From Tritrichomonas musculus (Eukaryota > Parabasalia > Tritrichomonadida > Tritrichomonadidae), in the NCBI GenBank assembly GCA_039105265.1, contig JAPFFF010000010.1, positions 1,674,001 through 1,738,000 on the forward strand: DNA of 64,000 nt, in the 5' to 3' direction. Below are positions 10,261 to 19,773 of this stretch, one piece after another. Positions within the stretch are counted from its first letter, which is position 1, and every line of letters begins with the position of its first letter. A model generated the notes under the pieces. It was not told the DNA's origin, made no database searches, and saw only the letters and a list, made by a program, of their open reading frames with translations. The position numbers and the translations under genes are program-made.

Positions 10261-13200
10261 ATGTCTATTGATTGGAAATCTATCAAACCAGAGAATGTGG
10301 AAAGCATTCGAGAAACACCATGGAACTATGTCAATGCCTTAGTTCAGTTGAACCTTTGGGAGAAATTAAAGGAAACGTTTTATGATGAAACACTTGTACA
10401 TTATGCCACCGAAGCATTACTTAAACCAAAGGCTAGGAAAAACATTTTGAAGAACTCAACAGAAGATCAAATCATTCATCTACTTGATACAGTTAACCAG
10501 CCAACTCGTCGTCATTTACTCAACATTCTCATCGAACAATCAGACGAGAGTCCTGTTTCAATTCAAGTTGGAGATAACCTACTCAAGAACAGAGATAAAC
10601 ATTTCTGGATTTACCACAATTATCAAGAAATATTTTCGTTACAAACAATCGAAAATCTCTCAACAGCCTTCAAAGCACGAATCAAACCGGAACATGAGAA
10701 TGATTCATTTGAATTCTTCGAACGTTGCATGAATCCAGAAAAGTCTTATGATCACAAAAAGAACTATCTCAAAGCATCATATACTTACATGAAGCCGAAA
10801 TACTTCGCACCTTTCAGATACTTATCAAAGAGAGTCTCTCTTGGAGTTTTACTCATCGATCTTTTAATTGAATCATTAAATGGGTATGCGAAGAAGAAGA
10901 AAGGCTACTTAAATTTTGTTGTTAGACCAATGCTTGACATATTCTTCCAGTTTTCACCAATTTGGAACACGAACAGAAATGTCGGATCAATCAAAGAAGC
11001 AATTTCAAAACTCAAAGACACATTGATCAAATTCCCATACCATTTGACAAAGAAATCAAGAATACAATTAGCAATTACTTCAAATTCGATCGATAATTTC
11101 TTCATGTTTTCATCTTTCGTTAATTCCAACATTCTCACATATGATGAAATTGTCAATATAATCATCCCCGAAGCATTGAAACACGACTTGGAACTTCCAC
11201 TTGCAAAAACACGCTTTATCAAAGAGATTATTTCATGCATGTTAAGTATCACAGGAAATGAGAATGTTGTCTTCTTCCAAGCTTTACACACGATTTCAGA
11301 GACACAGAAAGATCACCCGCTTGCATTCTTGTGGCCAAAATTATTATCACTTGCAGAAGAATATTATGTTGATCAGTTCAACAATTCAAATTACTATTTC
11401 ATACATACTTTGTGCAACCTAATTTACACGAACAGTTACAGCGCCAATCTCACAATCCCTACAAACTTCATTAGGTTCTCATTCGATTTTGCTATGAATC
11501 TTCTTGTGAAAATAATCCGAGAAACAATTGACAACAAAGAAGAGATAGTCAATCGCTCACCTGAAATATACAGCACGAGGATGAGAACGATTTTCACAGC
11601 ACTTTTATCACAACGAGATAGTAAATATGATCCACGAGTATGGGAACAATCAGAAAGTTTGCCATTCTTCATTCTTACTGCAGAATTACGTGATGAAATC
11701 ATCACAGAATACATGTGTGATCCAACAGGTCAAAAAGATTATTCAAGCGACCTTTCTTCTGGTTTAATATTGGAACCACTTTCTGTTGCCCTTTTGTTTG
11801 ACGATTTGAAGAAGATGGCAGGTTCAATTTCAAAGGACAAAGCAAACAAATGTGACAAATATGGTTTCCAAGACAAAATCATATTTACATATCCACCATC
11901 ACTGGACTCAACAACACGAAAAGCAGATGAAGCAGAAGAAAAAGTTCATGTTTTCGAAAGATCAATCTTTCGCTTGCTTCGCGATAAAGACCTCAATACA
12001 GCACTGAGAGCTTATAATGTGTACGAATCATTCAGTGACAAACTAATGACGACCGCAATCAGACTTGATGATCAAGAACTGTACAAGTTTGCTAGTGATT
12101 CACATTTGAGACTCTGTAGATTCCTCAGTTCGAAAATTAATGATGATATTCAACCAAATCTCACGAAGATGTACTGTAATCGGATTGTGACACCAATTTC
12201 TGTCTATGTTGGCCTTAAATCTAATGGACAATATGCCCAAAGTCTTTATGATTCTTCAATCTCAAAGTTTCCGTTCACTACAGATGCAACATTAATGCCT
12301 CTCTTGCAGATCTTGAACATCCTTCTGACATCATCATTCAGCGAAACACTTCCAGGAATTGGAGAAGTATGTGCCAAATTGACAACACTTGTTTTGAACA
12401 GGCTATTCACAGAGATGCCTGCATCATTCACATATCCATTACAAAACACATTTGAATATATATCTTACAACTCAGTTTATCTTCCTCCTTCTGAATCACG
12501 AATCAAAGCGATCAAAGATCTAATAAATAGCCAATCGAATCTACTTCTTCCAGAGAAGTATGTTGTCAAAATCATGAAAAATAAGTTTAACCAAAAGAAG
12601 ACAAGAAAGATCAACTTCCAACAAATCATCGGTGTTTCCATTGATCCCTCATTGATCACACCAGAACTGAATAAAGCATTAGAAACATTTTCAATTGAGC
12701 AAGGTGTAGAACCATTCCTCGCAGTTGTTGAATTCTTGAATCAAAAGAAAGCAGAATATCAATCAGAAGATTATGAACGACCAACGACGAGATTGATTGA
12801 ACACCTCATTCTAACATTGAAAACAATGCTTGTACATCAATACACATATCAACGAGATCTTCCAATTGTTCAATTCAATTATGAGAAGCAAAATTCAGAA
12901 GCAACATACATAGCAAATATTAACAAGTGGTTTACACAAACGTTCGATATCAATTATTCAACAGCATGCGTCGCAAAATATCTTCTTCCTCAGGATACTT
13001 TCTTATACAGATTGTTCACAAACAAGAACTTAAACTTCGATATGATTGATGAATTATTAGTTTACACACCACTTTCAATATATCAACGTCAGAACGCGAA
13101 TTATTATCCTAATACGAAGAAACAACATATCCAAATTCAAGTGACTTTTAGTCCAAAACCAGATGAAGCAGTTATACTTCGCCTTCGAAAGCAAGATCAA

Positions 13201-15459
13201 CAACCAGCGCCTAAACAACAACATTGTCCAACATGTGGCTCAATGAAACCAGTGAAAGGTAAAGAATTACCAAAGAAAGTTGATCATGAAGAATGGATTG
13301 ATATCATCTCATGGGAATTAATCAAACCATTGCTAGAGTCAGATGCATCAGTATTCTGTGAGTCAATAAAGAATGATGGTTTATCACTCTTCAAGATCGT
13401 CAAATTCTTATACATTAGCCTCAAGAAAAACACAAGACGCGAAACAAACCTCAACTTTATTGCGCATCTTCTTGATTTGTGTTTCAAAGATATCCTCATT
13501 GAAGATCCAGAACCAACAGAAGAAGATAAGAATCCAAAACCATCACCAACACTTTTCATGGATGAAAATGCTAGAATCATTGGAACATTAAAACCATTCA
13601 CTGAGGATAAATCACAAAGAGCATTAAGACAACAACAAGTATACAATCAATATAACAGAAGAAAAACACCGAAAGCCAAACCAGTCAAAAAGATCAATAA
13701 AGTGACAGGTCAACCAAAATTCCATTCAACGAAAGTTCTCATCGCTTATCTCGCTTCGATTCTGTCATATGATATAGCCAAAGGAAATGTTGATACGACG
13801 ATCTTCACGAAATCATTGATTTCACTTCTTTCGTTATATCCAGAACTTCTCAAGAAGAAGATTGGAAATGACAATTATTCATATTACACAGATCACATTG
13901 CGTCAGCACTTCTGAATCATTTCAGCTTTGGGAACCAAATCAAAGATCTTCAATGGGCGAACAAGTTTGAAACACCAACAATTGAATCATTCTTTCGACT
14001 CTTCTCATGTGATGCAACGCATAACACAGCTTTAGAATGGGTGAATCAATTCTTACAAATGCTTCCAAGAGTCGAAGAACGAAATGCGATCATCAGTTCA
14101 TTTGTTTCAGCACTTTCAGTAAAAGAAGGACCAGGCTACACACTTCGCACAAGAATAAGGACAGTTGCTTGGTGTCTTGATTTTCATTATGTTGGTTGTC
14201 CATTACCAAAATACTGCATCGATTTTGTTGACATGTTATCACAAGATAAGATTCTCCATGTTGATATCCGACGAGCAATTGCGGCAGGAAGTGTTGCATA
14301 CTTCAGGTGGCGAGCCATATCGAAAGCGAATACTGACCAATATGAAGAGTTATTCAAAGTTTTGCAGAATATTTATGACACATCTCGTGATTCGATGGCA
14401 CCAACATTCTGTCAGTTGATTCGTCCAAAGTTTTGTAAGAATCTCAGTCGACAAAATGAAATTTACAAATCTCTCATGCCAGACACAACATTACCAGAGA
14501 CTTACTTAACACCACAAAACTTCGGTAAACTTGCAATGCCACACATCAATGGTTGGGAAAATGCACACCAGAAGTTTGTTAGCACGTTCATTGGGAATTC
14601 ATTACTTTCGAAGGACGAAAAAGTAATTCAGCTTGTGATTCAAGTATTGGCGAAAATGAAGATTCGAGGTGGTGTCACTGCAGAAAAGATTGCACCTTTT
14701 GTCGTCAAAGCTCTCAACGAGTTTAACATTCTTGCACCTTCACAAATATTGATCAGTTTCATTTTCAATTTCACAATTCAGAAGCCAAATTCGGAATTCC
14801 CTGGCCTCATTGATGGATTCGTCACAATATTTGATAAGATCAGGAAAAAACTTGATGAAATAAACAAGGAGCAAATTCAACTCTATTGGAAGAAAGATTC
14901 GAAATTCAAGCGAGACCAATATCATCTTCTTTCAAACATTTGCACTACATTATCTCATTCAATTGAAGACAGAATCAACATCATCGATGAAAAGGAAGAT
15001 TTTCCAATTGCACAAGAAGTTTCGAAGAAAGTCATCAAAGCACTCAAAGGTGATCAACAATTAATAATGTTCTTCGAACCTTTCGCTGATCTACTAAACA
15101 CATTCGAGATAGTTTCGAATGATAATTTGAATGAAGTTATGATGTCACAAGAAGCATCGGAAGATAATTTGAGAAAACTTCTTGCATTCATCAGTGAAAG
15201 TTGCCTCACAACGTGGAGAAATAGATCATATCCAATGTTTGTTATGAATCTTTTCAATAAACACAGAGATTTCCTTACGTTGAAATTGGTCAAAGAAGAA
15301 CTTAGCAAATGGCCTCTGGAAATTTGTCAAGACAGACGAATCATATCATTGATCAATCCTCTCTTCGACAGTCTGATTTCGAGGATGAAAGACAGCAACG
15401 ACGAAGAAGAATTTGCAAGTATCCTTCCAAATATTTGGATGTTCGTCAACTCAATATAA
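10261..15459 (+). CDS. 1732-residue predicted helical-solenoid protein of unknown function
   Basis: A very long, undisturbed frame whose codon use (many TTC, ATC, GAA and CGA codons) is less A/T-biased than the spacer, as expected for an old, well-expressed host gene. I do not recognise the family. The protein looks almost wholly alpha-helical, with many short amphipathic helices and no signal peptide or membrane segment. This suggests a HEAT- or ARM-like solenoid, but no clear repeat can be read. A single CPTCG motif at about residues 990-994 follows a Q/P-rich stretch and could be half of a zinc site. A basic linker (RRKTPKAKPVKKINK) lies about one third from the C-terminus. Large scaffold or complex subunits have this look; no function is proposed. 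Confidence 0.75.
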   Translation: MSIDWKSIKPENVESIRETPWNYVNALVQLNLWEKLKETFYDETLVHYATEALLKPKARKNILKNSTEDQIIHLLDTVNQPTRRHLLNILIEQSDESPVSIQVGDNLLKNRDKHFWIYHNYQEIFSLQTIENLSTAFKARIKPEHENDSFEFFERCMNPEKSYDHKKNYLKASYTYMKPKYFAPFRYLSKRVSLGVLLIDLLIESLNGYAKKKKGYLNFVVRPMLDIFFQFSPIWNTNRNVGSIKEAISKLKDTLIKFPYHLTKKSRIQLAITSNSIDNFFMFSSFVNSNILTYDEIVNIIIPEALKHDLELPLAKTRFIKEIISCMLSITGNENVVFFQALHTISETQKDHPLAFLWPKLLSLAEEYYVDQFNNSNYYFIHTLCNLIYTNSYSANLTIPTNFIRFSFDFAMNLLVKIIRETIDNKEEIVNRSPEIYSTRMRTIFTALLSQRDSKYDPRVWEQSESLPFFILTAELRDEIITEYMCDPTGQKDYSSDLSSGLILEPLSVALLFDDLKKMAGSISKDKANKCDKYGFQDKIIFTYPPSLDSTTRKADEAEEKVHVFERSIFRLLRDKDLNTALRAYNVYESFSDKLMTTAIRLDDQELYKFASDSHLRLCRFLSSKINDDIQPNLTKMYCNRIVTPISVYVGLKSNGQYAQSLYDSSISKFPFTTDATLMPLLQILNILLTSSFSETLPGIGEVCAKLTTLVLNRLFTEMPASFTYPLQNTFEYISYNSVYLPPSESRIKAIKDLINSQSNLLLPEKYVVKIMKNKFNQKKTRKINFQQIIGVSIDPSLITPELNKALETFSIEQGVEPFLAVVEFLNQKKAEYQSEDYERPTTRLIEHLILTLKTMLVHQYTYQRDLPIVQFNYEKQNSEATYIANINKWFTQTFDINYSTACVAKYLLPQDTFLYRLFTNKNLNFDMIDELLVYTPLSIYQRQNANYYPNTKKQHIQIQVTFSPKPDEAVILRLRKQDQQPAPKQQHCPTCGSMKPVKGKELPKKVDHEEWIDIISWELIKPLLESDASVFCESIKNDGLSLFKIVKFLYISLKKNTRRETNLNFIAHLLDLCFKDILIEDPEPTEEDKNPKPSPTLFMDENARIIGTLKPFTEDKSQRALRQQQVYNQYNRRKTPKAKPVKKINKVTGQPKFHSTKVLIAYLASILSYDIAKGNVDTTIFTKSLISLLSLYPELLKKKIGNDNYSYYTDHIASALLNHFSFGNQIKDLQWANKFETPTIESFFRLFSCDATHNTALEWVNQFLQMLPRVEERNAIISSFVSALSVKEGPGYTLRTRIRTVAWCLDFHYVGCPLPKYCIDFVDMLSQDKILHVDIRRAIAAGSVAYFRWRAISKANTDQYEELFKVLQNIYDTSRDSMAPTFCQLIRPKFCKNLSRQNEIYKSLMPDTTLPETYLTPQNFGKLAMPHINGWENAHQKFVSTFIGNSLLSKDEKVIQLVIQVLAKMKIRGGVTAEKIAPFVVKALNEFNILAPSQILISFIFNFTIQKPNSEFPGLIDGFVTIFDKIRKKLDEINKEQIQLYWKKDSKFKRDQYHLLSNICTTLSHSIEDRINIIDEKEDFPIAQEVSKKVIKALKGDQQLIMFFEPFADLLNTFEIVSNDNLNEVMMSQEASEDNLRKLLAFISESCLTTWRNRSYPMFVMNLFNKHRDFLTLKLVKEELSKWPLEICQDRRIISLINPLFDSLISRMKDSNDEEEFASILPNIWMFVNSI

Positions 15460-16042
15460 ACAAAATTCAATAGCCAAAGATGATTAAAAATGGATTTTGA
15501 AAAAATTTTTTATTTTATTTTTTTATTTTATTTTTTTTTAATATTCATTATGTCAATAAATATTGTGATAGATAAGTATTTAAAGCATATTTTAAAGGAA
15601 TAAAAACAAAATTATCACTTTTTTTTATTGAAATAAAAAAGAAACTTATTTCGAAATAAAGTGCATGATTTTTTTTTTTTTAACAGAAACATAAGTTTTT
15701 ACATTAAGATTTCCCTTCAATATTTGAGGAATTAATTATCGCATCTTTTTTTAAAAAATTAAAAAGAGATGATTTGTTTTTATGCTTTAATTCAAGAATA
15801 TTTGCAAAAATATAGAACATTTCGTACAGAATTATTAATTGACTATTGGGTAATTTCGATTAAGATTTATTTGGTTGTCACCAATTCATGAAAACAGGTC
15901 GTAAATTTGTCATTCAAATTACAAATTTTGCATTTGAAAATTTTTAAAAAAACTAAAAATTTTTAAAAATTTTTCGAAATTTTTCGAATTTTAAGAAAAA
16001 GATGATGGTTTCTTTTCATTTTATATTTAACTTTTCTACAAA
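15460..16042. other. AT-rich spacer with T runs
   Basis: Contains long T-rich tracts just after the 1732-residue gene (about 15506-15540). Just before the next ATG, a TTTCATTTTATA motif near 16014 resembles the trichomonad initiator element. No gene is seen. Confidence 0.4.
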
Positions 16043-16192
16043 ATGCCTGTTCCTTCTTATAGAACTGATGAATTTTTCGCACCATCACAACTAAAGCAAA
16101 CCCAACAAGTAAATCTTCAAGAGCTCTCAATAGAAGAACTATTACTTCTTCTTCTTTTGGTTATCCCAACAGATGATCAAGTTGATTCTTAA
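16043..16192 (+). CDS. Small 49-residue protein
   Basis: A short frame starting MPVPSYRTDEFFAPSQL and ending VIPTDDQVDS, with SIEELLLLLLLVIP in its C-terminal half. It begins 25-30 bases after a TTTCATTTTATA initiator-like sequence, and its base composition is less A/T-rich than its flanks. Both points favour a real short gene. The EELLLLLLL stretch could be an amphipathic helix or a short membrane segment. I do not recognise it. It could also be a leftover of a longer gene, but no continuation is seen on either side. Confidence 0.45.
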   Translation: MPVPSYRTDEFFAPSQLKQTQQVNLQELSIEELLLLLLLVIPTDDQVDS

Positions 16193-16426
16193 CAAAAAAA
16201 TTAATTATATCATATTTTTATTTATATATCATGAAATTTTTAAAATTCAATGAATTATATCCATGAAATTATTAAAGAATTGCTTTCTTCATTGCTTATA
16301 TTTCTTTTTTAATTTTGGTCAATTTCATCAATCATCATTAATGATGAATTGATATTTTTTCAGACAAACTTGAACCATTTTCAAATATTAATAAATATCT
16401 TCTATTCAAAAAATACTCTGTACAAC

Positions 16427-16752
16427 ATGAATACAAGAAATAAGAACGAAAACGAATATTACCAATTAGAGAAGGATTCGTTTCACCCAACAAATTCTAA
16501 GGAAACATTTCTGATGTTTACAGAGTCATAAAAATTGATACGAAAGTTGAATATCTTGCATCAATATCGAACTTAGAAATTGATGATTTTTCAAATCAAC
16601 GAATTTCACCGATAATGAATGAAGTGAAAGAACTTATTGCATTGAAAACACGAATAAATCAACATTTCATTGGATTCAATTTTCGTGATTTTTATGATAT
16701 ATCATCATACTTCATTTTAAACCAATCATTCAAACATTATGAAAAGAAATAA
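16427..16752 (+). pseudogene. Decayed protein-kinase N-lobe
   Basis: Two frames follow each other. The first (from ATG 16427) reads MNTRNKNENEYYQLEKDSF and stops at 16529-16531. The second, open to TAA 16750-16752, reads DVYRVIKIDTKVEYLASISN, then LEIDDFSNQ, MNEVKELIALK and HFIGFNFRDFYD. This matches the pattern of trichomonad kinase N-lobes (G-x-VYKV-D--T-E-YAAKISN-EID, then the HP-I--FIGFS--DF strand region) with the key Lys position changed (LASIS for AAKIS). One frame shift at about 16495-16510 and a missing C-lobe show it is broken. The family call is by motif pattern only. Confidence 0.55.
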
Positions 16753-17374
16753 CAAATAAAAAGTTCCATCATATTTTTGAGATAATAATATTTGCGTTTA
16801 AAATTTAAATATTTAATATGTTTTCCTTAATAATTAATTGGAGTACGAAATTAAGGAAGAAATGTCATGTGATATCAATAAAATACAATCATTAAAAATA
16901 TTGAATATAAATATTTAAATATTTATATTTTATTAAACTTTAAATATATATATAAAAATGATTTGAATTGAGTATTATGAAAATATGATGAAATTTTCAT
17001 TTTTATAAAAATTGTATGGAAATTTGTTAAACATTCTCAATTAATTGAATTATCAAAACAAATAAAATTAGAAAATGAAATTGGATGAAATTGGATGAAA
17101 TTTTCATTAATCATGATGAATATCAAATCATAGAAGTTATGTATTAAAAATCTTCAAAATTCATAATCAAGAATTCGTCTACATATCATAAAATTATTTA
17201 CAGACTGATTTTTGAAGAAGCAATTGAAAACAAAATCTTCCAACAATCATCATAAATTAAGAAAAGCATGAAATGTCAACTCACTATTAATTTAAATTTT
17301 ATTTACGCATGAAAAAAGTGAAGGCGAAAATAATAAAGCAAAAAGAGTAAATCCAAATTAAGTAAATTTAGTAT
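16753..17374. other. AT-rich spacer
   Basis: A/T-rich DNA with the 14-base direct repeat GATGAAATTGGATG near 17072-17100. No gene is seen. Confidence 0.4.
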
Positions 17375-18478
17375 TTATTGTGACGTTTTAAACTTTTTGG
17401 CATATTTTTTGTATGTTTTAAAGTTTACTTGGTTAAGATTTTCGTGTCTTCCGAGTCTATCTTCGAGGTGCCGTGCGTAACTGATCAAGAACACAAATGC
17501 CATATCATATTGTTCCTTTGTGCTCTTTTTATCAAATATATCAATTCTACACTCGATTTCATCATCATCGAAAAGACTGTCGCTATCATCACTGTCACTT
17601 TCTCTTTCGTAGCTATCATCACTTTTGGTTTCACTTGTTCGTCTTTTCAGATTTTCTAATTTTGAAACAATGTCTTCATTTTCAGCTTTGTCTTTCTTTG
17701 CCTCTTTTGGTTTTGCCTTTTTTTTGTTGTTCTTGGGGCCAACTTTGATATTGTACATAGCAACGACTTTTGAAAGGCTATCAATATCAATGGGTTCAAC
17801 CTTTTCGTACTTGCTGAGGCGTTCCTCTAGAAATCTTATATAATTAATAATCTTATTAAAAGATTTATCCTCTTCAGTCTCTTGATGGGATCCCATATAG
17901 ATAACAGTAGTAGGGGGTTGTAATTCACCTTTTTCTTCTTTTTCTTTTATCTTTTTAAGAGCTTTTCGAACAATATCTTCAAAGGCTGCACTGATATTAT
18001 TAGAATTATAAGCTGAAACTTCATAGAAAACTATGTTTTCATTATTTTTGGCGAATTCTGTGGCAACCGATGTTTGAACTGATTTGTTTGGAGAATCTGA
18101 TTTGTTACCAAGAATCAGAATTGGGAAGTCATTAGAATCGGAAAGGCCCATTTGAGAATTAAATTCTGCACGCCACTTATTAATATTTTCAAAAGTTGAA
18201 GGGCGTGTAACATCATAGACAATAATTAAAATATCAGTTCCTTTATAAAAAGTTGGTCCAAAAGATTGAAATCGTTCTTGCCCAGCTGTATCCCACATTT
18301 GAAGTGTAATTATTTCGCCATCAATATCTAATTGTTTTGATGTAAAATCAGTTCCAATTGTGGCTTTATATTGCATTGAAAATTCATGCTCAGCATATTG
18401 TTTAAGAATAGAAGATTTGCCAACACCTGCATCTCCTAAAAGCGTTATTTTAAGCATTCGTCGATTTCTTGAATTCAT
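17375..18478 (-). CDS. Rab7-like small GTPase with long acidic tail
   Basis: 367 residues. Residues 8-190 form a complete small-GTPase domain: G1 GDAGVGKS (15-22), G2 TIGTDF (40-45), G3 WDTAGQE (62-68), G4 GNKSD and G5 EVSAYN. The sequence FQSFGPTFYKGTD after G3 and the WRAEFNSQ segment resemble Rab7. Rab7 controls late-endosome and lysosome traffic. Rab proteins normally end at about 205 residues with prenylated cysteines; this one continues for about 170 residues and ends FKTSQ with no cysteine motif. The tail has a lysine-rich part, an acidic SDDS-rich part and two similar elements, IRFLEERLSKYE and ARHLEDRLGRHE. It may be anchored another way or be soluble. Confidence 0.85.
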   Translation of the reverse strand: MNSRNRRMLKITLLGDAGVGKSSILKQYAEHEFSMQYKATIGTDFTSKQLDIDGEIITLQMWDTAGQERFQSFGPTFYKGTDILIIVYDVTRPSTFENINKWRAEFNSQMGLSDSNDFPILILGNKSDSPNKSVQTSVATEFAKNNENIVFYEVSAYNSNNISAAFEDIVRKALKKIKEKEEKGELQPPTTVIYMGSHQETEEDKSFNKIINYIRFLEERLSKYEKVEPIDIDSLSKVVAMYNIKVGPKNNKKKAKPKEAKKDKAENEDIVSKLENLKRRTSETKSDDSYERESDSDDSDSLFDDDEIECRIDIFDKKSTKEQYDMAFVFLISYARHLEDRLGRHENLNQVNFKTYKKYAKKFKTSQ

Positions 18479-18933
18479 CTGATAAGATTAGGTTGAATAG
18501 TAATTCAAAAGTTGCGATATTTGTCAAATTTTTTTATTCATTTAAAAAATAGTGGTCCAAAATAGCATTTAACAAATACCTTCATCGAATGTTTCAAGAA
18601 ATTGCCAAAAAAGCATTTTATGGTAAAAAGCAAAAGTAAAAAGAATATGAAAAAGCAGAAAAAAAGATAAATAACTAAAAAATTATGGAAAAAAAAAAAA
18701 GGATTTGGCTTAATGATATATATATATATATAGATCGGTTCCTTGAAAGAATTGTAATTTTAATTATATTTTCGTAATCTCTGTAATTACAAGAAATGTA
18801 CATGCAGCTTTGATAATTAATCATATATTATCAATTAAATATTTACATAGCCAATGAGAGCTGTTTGTATTGGTAAAATATTTGCGATATTCTAATTTAA
18901 ATATTGGCCGCCAATGGAAGCAATATGACTTAA
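18479..18933. other. Spacer with a short TA microsatellite
   Basis: A/T-rich, with (TA)n at about 18717-18732 and a short A run before it. No gene is seen. Confidence 0.4.
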
Positions 18934-19239
18934 TATGATCTCTCATTTAGTACATCTGATATATTTATACTTAATTGTGTCTATTATTCTGATTATTTAT
19001 TGCCACTAAGTCCAGACCAGAGTGTTCTAACTAATCAGCAAGGATCAATTAACATAACATGTGATAAATTTGATTATAATTGATGTGGTAATGGCATTAG
19101 TGCTGAAATTGTAAAATACACAAATTTTCAAGGAGGTAAAGCTACTGTAACTTTTTATGGTACAAAAGTTTATGTTTTAGCATACAAAGAAACAGTTGGT
19201 GAACTTGCAAATATTTGGATTGGTGATGAAATTGTATGA
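18934..19239 (+). pseudogene. Fragment of a decayed surface-type protein
   Basis: One frame holds a protein-like stretch: CVYYSDYLLPLSPDQSVLTN, then SINITCDKFDYN, an in-frame TGA, and CGNGISAEIVKY followed by ATVTFYGTKVYVLAYKE. The stop at 19237 ends it. The beta-strand pattern, paired cysteines and N-glycosylation-like NIT fit an extracellular beta-sandwich protein, but I cannot name the family. The clean reading on both sides of the TGA supports a recent pseudogene or a relic of a larger gene. Confidence 0.4.
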
Positions 19240-19773
19240 ATAACCAAATTTTATTCCAAAAACCTGACAACGATTAACAACTAAGCTTCAAGCATTCACT
19301 TTTCCAAAGAGTTCAACAACTTTAGGATCGAATGCTTTCTACTTCTGTCGAAGTTTGCAAACAATTGTTATTGCAAAGAGGGTCAACTTTATTTGTGAAT
19401 CTTACTTCTCACATTTATTGGCTTGAAAAATCCATTATATGTGAGAACTATGACTTTTTCAAGAAACGATGTACATTCCAACAGGAATTCTCTTTAATAT
19501 CAGAAAGAAGACAATCATCAAAGAACAATTAATTATGATGAAGATGAAAAAGTTTCATCTGAATCAGGACATTTAAAGAAACACAAGACATTGAAGAAAT
19601 TGAAAACTCTACACAGACATTTAACAATTTGAAATTTAAAAATATTACATTAAATTTATAAAAAATATTTTTCGTTTATTATATATAAATGTATCCTTAT
19701 TTAAAAAAATAAGGCTCTATTTTCTCCTTATATAAAGAGAAATGATTATCTTATTTTTTTACAAATAAAAAAA
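19240..19773. other. Spacer, possibly more debris
   Basis: Somewhat less A/T-rich than usual up to 19620, which may be more remains of the same lost gene. The 66-codon frame at 19332 shows no recognisable domain. Nothing else is supported. Confidence 0.3.
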
